Assembly: GCF_002100115.1 (NCBI RefSeq)
Contig: NZ_ANBM01000005.1
Location: forward strand, 62,001-126,000
DNA length: 64,000 nucleotides
Direction of reading: 5' to 3'
Source: Anaerovibrio sp. JC8
GTDB taxonomy: Bacteria > Bacillota > Negativicutes > Selenomonadales > Selenomonadaceae
Part shown: positions 16,716 through 23,503 of the stretch, piece after piece
How the letters are laid out: each line of letters starts with the position of its first letter
Position numbering within the stretch: the stretch's first letter is position 1
The notes under the pieces: generated by a model
Seen by the model: the letters and a program-made list of their open reading frames with translations, nothing else
What the model was told of the DNA's origin: nothing
Databases searched by the model: none
Translations under genes and position numbers: made by a program

Positions 16716-16745
16716 TTCAAAATATATAACTAATGGCACAATAAA

Positions 16746-16772
16746 AGAGCAGTCCATAATGAACCGCTCTCA
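16746..16772 (-). terminator. Terminator of paralogue C
   Basis: Minus-strand hairpin AGAGCGGTTCAT / ATGGACTGCTCT followed by TTTTATTG, homologous to those at 14060 and 17346. Confidence 0.65.
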
Positions 16773-16786
16773 TAGACTAAAGCTCG

Positions 16787-17224
16787 TTATTTACTTTCGC
16801 CTCCAATTGGGCCATCGGAACCACCCAGGAGGAAGCAATAGGCCGTGTTCCCTTTTCTCTCAGTCTTACCAAATCCAACACCAAGAAAAGCACAGTACGC
16901 GACTGGTTTAGACTTTTCACCATTACCACCACCAGCAATTTTAGCCCTTCCCCCTGCCACCTGATCAAGCTCGTCCTCGGAAAGAGTCATGTTCTTCATC
17001 TGGTCCTGCTCGTATTCCTTCAATTCCTCAAGGGTAAATGGCAGGCCAACTTCCTTTGCCAGCGGAACAATAACAGCTTCAACTGCCTTTTCACGCATAG
17101 CAGCATCATCTGAAGAAGCCCCGTTCTTCTCTGCAAACTCCTTATCCAGAGCATTGAGCTTTTCAGCCAAAGCTGCGTCCTGGGCCAACTTCTCATAAAA
17201 CTTTCCTACATTTTCCTTTGCCAT
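16787..17224 (-). CDS. Nif11-like leader RiPP/bacteriocin precursor, paralogue C
   Basis: A 145-residue precursor. The leader (1-92) differs from paralogue A at a handful of positions and ends DELDQVAGG. The 53-residue core begins RAKIAGGGNGEKSKP and carries YCAFLGVGFGK, then TAYCF and GGSDGP, with 18 residues between the Cys pair as in A and B. ATG 17224 is chosen over an upstream extension that overlaps the conserved hairpin. It has its own upstream block and terminator, so it is an independent cassette. Confidence 0.85.
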   Translation of the reverse strand: MAKENVGKFYEKLAQDAALAEKLNALDKEFAEKNGASSDDAAMREKAVEAVIVPLAKEVGLPFTLEELKEYEQDQMKNMTLSEDELDQVAGGRAKIAGGGNGEKSKPVAYCAFLGVGFGKTERKGNTAYCFLLGGSDGPIGGESK

Positions 17225-17345
17225 GATGTATTCCTCCTTAGTATTTAAATATTGTTGTTTACTCTTGTCCTTTATATCCATGAGATGACAAAAGTGTTAT
17301 CTCTTTTTTATTCTTCTGCAAAAAATTTGGCTTTCCTGCAAAAAT
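17225..17345 (-). promoter_or_regulatory. Conserved upstream block of paralogue C
   Basis: Direct TTTTTGCAG-type repeats near 17315-17345 and a hairpin GAGAT / ATCTC at about 17281-17305, as before paralogues B and D. Confidence 0.55.
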
Positions 17346-17372
17346 GGAGCAGTCCATAATGAACTGCTCCCA
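17346..17372 (-). terminator. Terminator of paralogue D
   Basis: Minus-strand hairpin GGAGCAGTTCAT / ATGGACTGCTCC, near-perfect, followed by ATTTTTGC. It also separates D from the promoter of paralogue C. Confidence 0.7.
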
Positions 17373-17415
17373 TAGAAGTTTGTATTTGTATGGTTTTATT
17401 GTTTACTGTTTGTCA

Positions 17416-17856
17416 TCAATCTTCACTGTCGCAAACACGGCCGTTAGAAAAACCTAATAAGAAACAGGCAGCTGTATTCTTACGCTTCTTATCTTTAACT
17501 ACGCCGACACCAACCCCCACGATGGCACATGCTGCTTTGGACGAAGGTTTACCTTTGTCTTCAGGTCGCGGTTTAGCCCTTCCCCCTGCCACCTGATCCA
17601 GCTCATCATCGGAAATAGTCATATTCTTCAGCTGCTCCTGCTCATATTCCTTCAATTCCTCAAGGGTAAATGGCAGACCAACTTCCTTTGCAAGTGGAAT
17701 AATAATGGCATCAACTGCCTTTTCACGCATAGCAACATCATCTGCAGAAGCCCCGTTCTTCTCCGCAAAATCCTTATCCAGAGCATTGAGCTTTTCAGCC
17801 AAAGCTGCGTCCTGGGCCAACTTCTCATAAAACTTTCCTACATTTTCCTTTGCCAT
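17416..17856 (-). CDS. Nif11-like leader RiPP/bacteriocin precursor, paralogue D
   Basis: A 146-residue precursor with the 92-residue leader ending ISDDELDQVAGG. The 54-residue core starts RAKPRPEDKGKPSSK, then ACAIVGVGVGVV, and after a basic stretch TAACFLLGFSNGR. The Cys-Cys spacing is 20 rather than 18, and a third Cys occurs in the tail (VCDSED). The leader DNA is almost identical to its paralogues while the core varies, as expected for diversifying peptide families. Confidence 0.85.
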   Translation of the reverse strand: MAKENVGKFYEKLAQDAALAEKLNALDKDFAEKNGASADDVAMREKAVDAIIIPLAKEVGLPFTLEELKEYEQEQLKNMTISDDELDQVAGGRAKPRPEDKGKPSSKAACAIVGVGVGVVKDKKRKNTAACFLLGFSNGRVCDSED

Positions 17857-17970
17857 GATGTTTTCCCCCTTATATTTAAATTTTGTTGTTTACTCTTGTC
17901 CTTTATATCCATGAGAGGATAAAAGTGTTACCTCTTTTTTACTTTTCTGCAAAAAATTTGGTTTTCCTGC
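17857..17970 (-). promoter_or_regulatory. Conserved upstream block of paralogue D
   Basis: Two TTTTTGCAG-type direct repeats near 17945-17975 and a hairpin GAGGTAA / TTATCCTC at about 17912-17932. Relative to paralogue B a stem A-T pair is replaced by G-C, a compensatory change supporting an RNA hairpin. Confidence 0.55.
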
Positions 17971-17975
17971 AAAAA

Positions 17976-18003
17976 CGGAGCCTTCTCATTAAGATAGGCT
18001 CCG
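17976..18003 (-). terminator. Terminator downstream of core remnant copy 2
   Basis: Minus-strand hairpin CGGAGCCT / AGGCTCCG followed by TTTTTG. A homologous hairpin lies near 15142-15170. Confidence 0.6.
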
Positions 18004-18012
18004 TTTACATTC

Positions 18013-18234
18013 CCGATTAATGATTATTTCTTGTTCATAGTAGCCGCACCGTGAACGGCATTTGCAATATCAATAGCACCGCCGGCTATAACAATAGCAC
18101 CAGCTCCTGCACCGACTCCGGTGGCACACATTGCTGTACCGATGCTTTTCTTTGAGATGCTGCTGTAAAATCTTCGTGGACAGAGGGAAAAATTTATAAT
18201 ATCCCTGTGTAATAGCTCAGAAATTTAATCGTAT
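18013..18234. repeat. About 220-bp duplicated block, copy 2
   Basis: Same orientation as 15178-15398 with few differences. Similarity ends abruptly after AATCGTATAT in both copies, marking the duplication edge. Confidence 0.85.
18024..18131 (-). pseudogene. Leaderless bacteriocin-like core remnant, copy 2
   Basis: Encodes the same 35-residue MCATGVGAGAGAIVIAGGA peptide with a few substitutions near the end (ATMNKK for ANMNKK). As in copy 1, there is no leader, no start codon upstream and no clear ribosome site. Confidence 0.55.
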
Positions 18235-18286
18235 ATATAGACAAGAAAAGAGAATCGTAAAAACACAAAGAAAGGAGTGCTTGAAG

Positions 18287-18505
18287 ATGAAAAAGATGGA
18301 ACTGAAATTAGAGGAAATGAAAAATGTATCGGGCGGAACCGGACCTCTTACTACCTGTGATCCACCAAAAGGAACTGGCCCTCTCAACGTAGTCGGTCCT
18401 GTGAATGAAACTGGTCCTATCGACGTAGTTGGTCCTGTAAACTATCCTTACAAAGGAATTGGTCCTCTTGGCTATGAAACTGGTCCTCTGAACTATCCTT
18501 ACTAA
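18287..18505 (+). CDS. Double-glycine leader peptide with Gly-Pro repeat core
   Basis: A 72-residue peptide, the only plus-strand gene of the peptide island. The 17-residue leader MKKMELKLEEMKNVSGG is a classic double-glycine secretion leader. The 55-residue core has seven GP dipeptides in a loose repeat (TGPL, VGPV, TGPI, IGPL) with interspersed NYPY and one Cys. It has almost no charge. ATG 18287 is nine bases after GGAG; the in-frame TTG at 18281 is too close. I know of no family with this core. It may be a bacteriocin, signalling peptide or modified RiPP. Confidence 0.75.
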   Translation: MKKMELKLEEMKNVSGGTGPLTTCDPPKGTGPLNVVGPVNETGPIDVVGPVNYPYKGIGPLGYETGPLNYPY

Positions 18506-18513
18506 AAAAGCTG

Positions 18514-18669
18514 ATGTATCCCACTTCAATAGGCGAGGATGCCAAGAAGCTGGAATTTAGCCAGGAACAATCGGAAGCAGACATCAAACTCCAATCCTAC
18601 ATGCTAAACTCATATAATATCCCGGTTACTGGGGGGCTGCTGCGGCAGCCCTTTTTATTTTGGGCATAA
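18514..18669 (+). other. Possible gene fragment (51-codon frame)
   Basis: An open frame begins MYPTSIGEDAKKLEFSQEQS and continues DIKLQSYMLNSYN, which has protein-like composition, then runs into the terminator hairpin. There is no ribosome site at 18514. It may be the 3' end of a lost gene. Confidence 0.25.
18628..18659 (+). terminator. Terminator after the Gly-Pro repeat peptide
   Basis: Hairpin GGGCTGC / GCAGCCC followed by TTTTTATTTT, preceded by the dispersed motif ATCCCGGTTACT also seen at 4265. Confidence 0.75.
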
Positions 18670-18766
18670 AAACAGCCCTGATAGCAAGTATCAGGGCCGA
18701 TATTATTCAGTTTGACACACTCCAAATATTGATGATCATAATACATGAATTTGAATTTTATGCTTT

Positions 18767-19258
18767 TTACAAATTTGAATTTAATACAATCTTAGTTATC
18801 ACACCGTTCTTTACCGAAAATGCTAAATAAGCATAGCTAGTTACTTCCCAATAGTAACAATACCGTGTGATATCTTGGTGTTGTATAGTCTCATTAGGCG
18901 CGCCATAAACATCATAAAGTTTACTTACTGGCATTCCTACCTCAATTCCATCTGCTGTTTTTATTCCATTTTTATCCGAAGTTGTTATTTCGTACAACCA
19001 CAAATTACCCTCGCCCCGAAAACTAAATATTAATGAATCACCGTAGCAATAATGAACCAAGCCTTTTCTTTCATTAATGCTGCTAGGCTGGCCATACATT
19101 TGGGTTACTGTTTGAGGTGAAGAATCCAGAATAGGTATATACCCTAAGGTTAATTGCTCTTCTTTAAGTGTTCCTTGAGGTAAAAAAGAAGCGTATGTGG
19201 AAACCGCATAAAACATAACTAAGGCAAAAATAGATAAAATAGTCAATTTTCTTTTCAT
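18767..19258 (-). CDS. Secreted SmpA/OmlA-like repeat protein
   Basis: A 163-residue exported protein: signal peptide MKRKLTILSIFALVMFYAVSTYA, then two short modules. Each has the pattern G-x-P-x-x-V-x-x-x-Y-G-x-P, seen as VTQMYGQPSSINE and MPVSKLYDVYGAPNETI. This is like the SmpA/OmlA fold and resembles the protein at 43713. Function is unknown, possibly envelope-related. ATG 19258 lies ten bases after GAGAGG. Confidence 0.7.
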   Translation of the reverse strand: MKRKLTILSIFALVMFYAVSTYASFLPQGTLKEEQLTLGYIPILDSSPQTVTQMYGQPSSINERKGLVHYCYGDSLIFSFRGEGNLWLYEITTSDKNGIKTADGIEVGMPVSKLYDVYGAPNETIQHQDITRYCYYWEVTSYAYLAFSVKNGVITKIVLNSNL

Positions 19259-19525
19259 TACAATCAAACCTCTCGTTTTTTGATACAACGATATAATGAT
19301 ATCATTCCTATCGAAATATGAAAAGAATTATTAAACTAACTACAGCACATTTCTTTTCTATATGGGCGGAACCAAAAGGAGTGCGCAGCACGGCTGGGTG
19401 CGAATAAAAAAGCCCGGCCCATACTCATAGTAGTAGCCATAGAGACATCCTAGCACTTCCACATTACCAACCTATAAAAAAGGGACTGCCGAGTTGTAGG
19501 TTGCCAAAGGCTGTTTATCTTCATC

Positions 19526-19759
19526 TCACTCAACTCTCACAAATCTATATTCCTGTTCAACTTCCGGATACTTATCCCTGTCCACTTCACTCATGAACAT
19601 ATCCAGAGGTCTGGCATAAGTTCCCCCATCACCGTACATTGCCTGATACACCACAAGCTGCTCACCAGTTTCAGTATGCTGCGCAATGGCAACAATACGG
19701 TACAGTTTATTCTTGAAATGCCGCCAGATTTCATCCTGGCGAGGTAATTCTCTGTCCAT
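19526..19759 (-). CDS. DUF1653 domain protein (copy 2)
   Basis: A 77-residue near-duplicate of 3558-3791, differing mainly at TGEQ for NDEQ, GGTYA for GGIYA and SEVD for SKVD. Here no DUF1294 gene follows. A third, truncated copy lies at 11705-11809. Function is unknown; the repeated copying in this window suggests association with rearrangement. Confidence 0.85.
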   Translation of the reverse strand: MDRELPRQDEIWRHFKNKLYRIVAIAQHTETGEQLVVYQAMYGDGGTYARPLDMFMSEVDRDKYPEVEQEYRFVRVE

Positions 19760-19900
19760 AGGATGCCCTCCCTTATCTTTGGCTCATATTATAGCATAAT
19801 ACTGTGTTTGCTTCCTTTTTTATGATATCTTTATTATCTGTTTAGTTTTTGTTTAGAATTGCCCTTTATAATAAAACCATCAAAGAAAGGAAGCGATTGT

Positions 19901-20152
19901 ATGAACAAGAAATCTATTATTGCCGGAGTTGTTGGTATTATGATGTTAAGTGCTGTCCCAGCCTTTGCAGCTACCCATCACAATGATGGACATAATGACC
20001 ATGAAATCTATCACCATGCCACAGCAATTGAGCATTTCAACAAAGAGGTTCCGCCACCACATAAGGATGTAAAACCGGCACCTCCTAAGAAGGTTGAAAA
20101 GCATGACCCACCAAAGGATCATGAGCCTATTCCAGCACCTCCTAAAAAATAA
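19901..20152 (+). CDS. Small secreted His/Pro-rich protein
   Basis: An 83-residue protein: signal peptide MNKKSIIAGVVGIMMLSAVPAFA, then THHNDGHNDHEIYHHATAIEH with many His, and a Lys/Pro tail of PPKK/PAPPKK units. ATG 19901 has AAAGGAAG upstream. The mature part could bind metal ions through His, or bind the cell surface through its basic tail; both are inference. A strong terminator follows. Confidence 0.75.
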   Translation: MNKKSIIAGVVGIMMLSAVPAFAATHHNDGHNDHEIYHHATAIEHFNKEVPPPHKDVKPAPPKKVEKHDPPKDHEPIPAPPKK

Positions 20153-20172
20153 CTATCTCGTATTACGAAAGC

Positions 20173-20208
20173 AAACAGCCTATCAGATAATCTGACAGGC
20201 TGTTTTTC
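20173..20208 (+). terminator. Terminator of the His/Pro-rich gene
   Basis: Arms AACAGCCT-TCAGAT / ATCTGA-AGGCTGTT, then TTTTTC. Confidence 0.8.
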
Positions 20209-20310
20209 ATTTACATTATATGCTTTCTTTTCACTATCAATGCCACACTCTCAGCCGTCAACTGCATCCAATCAGTCTGCACTACGCTTGACTTCTTGGG
20301 CAGTTTTGGC

Positions 20311-20369
20311 ATGGTCAGTGCTTACTGATTCTTCGGGCGTTTCACTTCCTCACAATCAGAGCCACTGAC
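20311..20369. repeat. Duplicate of the rlmD 3' end (att-like, left copy)
   Basis: A 59-bp direct repeat of 23504-23562 with two mismatches. It contains the last eight codons of rlmD and the bases after its stop. Duplication of a gene's 3' end is the usual footprint of site-specific integration. Confidence 0.65.
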
Positions 20370-20375
20370 ACAGCA

Positions 20376-20561
20376 TTACAGCTCGGTGCCCTCATATATT
20401 TCAGTGATTATATCATTATCGTCCACATAAAAACTCATTTCCACCGGAGAACCAGCAGCCTGGTAGATATAACAACGCCGGCCACCTATCTTCATTTCCT
20501 CGCCATAACCAAAATACTCAATCAATTTTTCATAGGATATGCCTTTTAACATCAATTCCAC
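20376..20561 (-). pseudogene. C-terminal fragment of an SmpA/OmlA-like protein
   Basis: A 61-codon frame starting at GTG 20561 immediately after an in-frame stop, without a ribosome site. It reads GISYEKLIEYFGYGEEMKIG and ends FYVDDNDIITEIYEGTEL. The pattern matches the modules of the 18767 protein. It is likely the 3' remnant of such a gene, cut at the border of the repeat at 20560. Confidence 0.5.
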
Positions 20562-20779
20562 ATTCTAGCAGTTCCACATTCCCAACCTATAAAAAAGGTA
20601 ACGAGAAACGAACATATCTATATCGCCCCAGTAAATATGCGTGTTCCAGAGTTGATATGTTTCCAATTTCAGAGCAACATTATCGCAACATTCCCAACTA
20701 TGCCATTATCAGAGCTACATACCCAACCCTAATGCAAAAAACAGCAGAGCAACATACTCAATAGGATAGTTGAGTATGT
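20560..20779. repeat. 220-bp direct repeat, left copy
   Basis: Closely matches 23084-23303 in the same orientation. It ends with a 10-bp perfect hairpin ACATACTCAA / TTGAGTATGT. A partial copy of its first 35 bp is at about 19448-19484. Confidence 0.8.
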
Positions 20780-20792
20780 AGTAAAACTATTT

Positions 20793-21033
20793 TTTAGCCT
20801 ACTTTATCAATTTTTAGTCTTTTTCAGAACACATTTTTGTTGATTTTAAAAAGCCGGAAACCCTTGATATACTTGGGTTTCCGGCACTTTTATTTTTTGT
20901 TAATTAATGCTACCGACTCAACGTGTGATACTTGGGCTTTGTGTATAACATATCCACAACCTGAAACCCCTTTATTCTTCAAGTTTTATCGTGTATAATA
21001 ATTAAAATTTTATTTGCAATAAAGTAGGCTAAA
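20793..21033. repeat. 15-bp inverted repeat bracketing the recombinase promoter region
   Basis: TTTAGCCTACTTTAT at 20793-20807 recurs as a perfect reverse complement at 21019-21033. The 211 bp between hold a strong terminator hairpin and a TATAAT element near 20993 that faces the recombinase gene. This is the layout of an invertible promoter segment. Confidence 0.6.
20853..20895. terminator. Strong hairpin terminator between the inverted repeats
   Basis: Perfect arms GCCGGAAACCC / GGGTTTCCGGC, then ACTTTTATTTTTTG on the plus strand. Confidence 0.75.
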
Positions 21034-21057
21034 CATATTCTTTCCGGAGGTATTAAT

Positions 21058-21960
21058 ATGCCCAAAATTAGAATAATCCCAGCCAGAAAATTTATGCGCA
21101 AACAACACGTCGGTATCTATTGTCGAGTTAGCACTAGAGAAAAGCAGCAGTTCGACAGCCTAAATGAGCAAATATCCGCACTTACAAGGCATGTTTTTTA
21201 CAAGCCACATTGGATGTTATTTGACAGCTATATTGACATTGCTCCAGGAATCAGTATAGCAAAACGCCCTTCTTTTCAAAGAATGTTACAAGACTGTCAG
21301 GATTCTAAGCTGGATATAATTCTTATCAAAAATATCAGCAGACTCGGTAGAAACACTATCGAACTCCTGGAAGTCTACAATAAGCTTATTTCACTTGGTA
21401 TTCGTATAATTTCCCTGCAAGAGGATTTTGATAGTACAAATGACGATGCATCTGTATTTATCTCCATTTTCAGTAAAATAGCCGAAGAAGAGAATATTGC
21501 TCGAAGCCAGAATATTATCATGGGACTAAAAATGAGAGCCCGATCTGGTTCCTTACGCAACTTTGACAGGATATGCTATGGATATCAGCATGAGAACAAA
21601 ATGCTTGTCCCATCCTTGAAAGCAAAATATGTAAAAAAGATATTTGATTGGTACGTGTACGGATTAAGTATTTTGGCTATTATCTCAAAGCTTGAAGAAG
21701 AAGGTATTCCTTCACCATCCGGAAAGCCTAAGTGGTGCAAAGCTGCAATTAATAAAATTCTTACTAACCAAAAATATACCGGCCTTGGAACCGTAAAAGT
21801 TCAAGGCAAAATTCATATTATAGAAAATCATCATCCTGCAATCGTTGATACCGAAACCTTTGAATATGCTCAAAAACTTATGCAGGATAGAACCAATGTT
21901 ATAATCATGCCTGATGGGACAAAACAGCGGAAAAAGACTCGCTATTCTTCTACTACTTAA
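21058..21960 (+). CDS. Serine site-specific recombinase
   Basis: A 300-residue recombinase. The resolvase domain begins GIYCRVSTREKQQ with the nucleophile Ser25, and ISRLGRNTIELLEV carries catalytic Arg residues. The Recombinase domain (about residues 160-270) contains YGLSILAIISKLEEEGIPSPSGKPKW and KILTNQKYTG. It ends soon after, lacking the zinc ribbon and long coiled coil of 450-550-residue integrases, so it is short for the class. ATG 21058 follows CCGGAGG. It converges with abi (4-bp overlap at their 3' ends). It could move the island or flip the upstream inverted-repeat segment. Confidence 0.9.
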   Translation: MPKIRIIPARKFMRKQHVGIYCRVSTREKQQFDSLNEQISALTRHVFYKPHWMLFDSYIDIAPGISIAKRPSFQRMLQDCQDSKLDIILIKNISRLGRNTIELLEVYNKLISLGIRIISLQEDFDSTNDDASVFISIFSKIAEEENIARSQNIIMGLKMRARSGSLRNFDRICYGYQHENKMLVPSLKAKYVKKIFDWYVYGLSILAIISKLEEEGIPSPSGKPKWCKAAINKILTNQKYTGLGTVKVQGKIHIIENHHPAIVDTETFEYAQKLMQDRTNVIIMPDGTKQRKKTRYSSTT

Positions 21961-22835
21961 TTTTGTTCTAGTAGTTCTTTCCAATTATCAGGAAATCCCA
22001 TTGTCTTCACATCCGCGTGTTCATTTTTATCTATCAATTCAGCGATTTTATTTACATATAGATTCCAATGCAAATCATTTTTCAAAATCTGCTTCATGCA
22101 AAGAAGAACACCAAATATTCTATTATTGCGAATACCTGCTTGTGAGTATTCCTTATACAGAATTGGAGTTTTTGACAGTTTAGCATTATATAATCTTCCA
22201 TAATGTGCGCATATATTACGGACATAAGAAATGCTCTCTATCCAGCTTTCCAAATATGTGTAGCCAATCCCAAAGCTCTTCGCTACGACTTTCTTATCTA
22301 CATTTTTCATATTCTTATAAAACTTTGATAATGTTCCAAAACTGAACACTTCTACAAGAGCATAAATAGGTAAATCGGCACCTTCATAATTATCCTGGAA
22401 ATTTCTTACAAAAGGGGCTTTCGAATTTCTTCTAACTTCCTCACCTATATCTTTTAAAAAAATTTCATGATATTCTTCGTTTACAAAATTTGAAGAATCT
22501 TTATAGCCTAAAACACCATATATTTCCGCAAAATAATTTGCTATTCTGCATCTGACATTAACCTCAATCTTCTCTATTTCTGCAAAGGTAAGCTGCCTAA
22601 AATTGGCATTGAATAGATATAATTCAACGATTTGTTCAAATGTTACTCCGGAAAGATAATTTCCGTTTTTAGGTTTTAAACCTAAACTATAGGCTTTGAT
22701 CAATCTAAAATATGATATGTCATTTAATATCTTCTTAGCATATTCTTCATCGTTTATTAATAGGCCAAGTTCTTTTAAATTATCAATTTGTTCATCAATC
22801 GTCATGGGCGGTTGATGTTGCTTCAATTCTCCCAT
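21957..22835 (-). CDS. Abi_2 family abortive-infection protein (AbiD/AbiF-like)
   Basis: A 292-residue protein of the Abi_2 family. The N-terminal part has LKELGLLINDEEYAKKILNDISYFRL, the usual start of the family, then an EIEKIEVNVRCRIANYF core. The C-terminal half carries RNICAHYGRLYN, the R-x4-H motif of HEPN ribonucleases. Such proteins confer abortive phage resistance. ATG 22835 has AAGGAG six bases upstream; an in-frame ATG at 22907 lies 24 codons earlier but those codons form the hairpin leader. It has its own promoter at 22909-22937. Confidence 0.88.
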   Translation of the reverse strand: MGELKQHQPPMTIDEQIDNLKELGLLINDEEYAKKILNDISYFRLIKAYSLGLKPKNGNYLSGVTFEQIVELYLFNANFRQLTFAEIEKIEVNVRCRIANYFAEIYGVLGYKDSSNFVNEEYHEIFLKDIGEEVRRNSKAPFVRNFQDNYEGADLPIYALVEVFSFGTLSKFYKNMKNVDKKVVAKSFGIGYTYLESWIESISYVRNICAHYGRLYNAKLSKTPILYKEYSQAGIRNNRIFGVLLCMKQILKNDLHWNLYVNKIAELIDKNEHADVKTMGFPDNWKELLEQN

Positions 22836-22858
22836 AAATATCTCCTTAAAATTAAAAG

Positions 22859-22896
22859 ACCCAACGTGGTCCGCATCGTCGAGAGGCGTGTTGGGT
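22859..22896 (-). ncRNA. Hairpin leader of abi, possible abiF-motif RNA
   Basis: On the minus strand the leader begins near 22900 and forms a hairpin with arms ACCCAAC / GTTGGGT around a GC-rich interior (CGCCTCTCGACGATGCGG), followed by CTTTTAATTTT and then the abi ribosome site. A conserved RNA motif named abiF has been described next to AbiF genes. Assignment here is from position and structure only. Confidence 0.5.
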
Positions 22897-22908
22897 TCTG
22901 TTGCCATT

Positions 22909-22937
22909 ATTATATTCTATTTCTTATAAAATTACAA
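22909..22937 (-). promoter_or_regulatory. Promoter of the abi leader
   Basis: Minus strand: TTGTAA (22937-22932), a 17-base spacer, TATAAT (22914-22909). Transcription would start just before the hairpin. Confidence 0.7.
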
Positions 22938-23083
22938 CGATTTATTTCTTACTTAAAAACCTCCCCAGATGATGTAGCTGTATAACTTCTTACTCGACTT
23001 CAACTAATTCGCGCTCAGCTCCACCTCAGCTTCCACCTCAGCTTCCAGCTCTGCTATGGATTCTGCTAGATTATAGCACATCT

Positions 23084-23303
23084 ACATTCTAGCAGTTCCA
23101 CATTCCCAACCTATGAAAAAGGTAACGAGAGCTGAACACGTCTATCTCACCTCAGTAACCACGCCCGTTCCCGAGTTGATATGTTTCCAATTTCAGAGCA
23201 ACATTATTGCAACATTCCCAACTATGCCATTATCAGAGCTACATACTCAACCCTAATGCAAAAAACAGCAGAGCAACATACTCAATAGGATAGTTGAGTA
23301 TGT
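23084..23303. repeat. 220-bp direct repeat, right copy
   Basis: Matches 20560-20779. Here the terminal hairpin is longer: CAGCAGAGC-ACATACTCAA pairs with TTGAGTATGT-GCTCTGCTG (about 23266-23313). The left copy lost the outer arm at its junction with the recombinase segment. Confidence 0.8.
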
Positions 23304-23503
23304 GGCTCTGCTGAAATTCACTAAAAAGCTGTTTTTCTGGCACAGCTAAAATCTTTATTTTTACACTTTTTAAAATCTCGTAATCCCTTATACCACAAGG
23401 GTTTACGGGGTTTTTATTTTCTGTTAATAAGTACTACTGTCTCAGTGGTTCGCTGTTAACCGCTCTGCTTTCTCTGCGTTTAGCAATCGCGGACAGCTAT
23501 CAC
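23304..23503. other. Non-coding region with terminator-like hairpin
   Basis: No gene. A hairpin CGTAA-CCCTT / AAGGG-TTTACG followed by GGGGTTTTTATTTTCTG (about 23370-23425) parallels the terminator at 20853 in position and sequence style. Confidence 0.4.
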
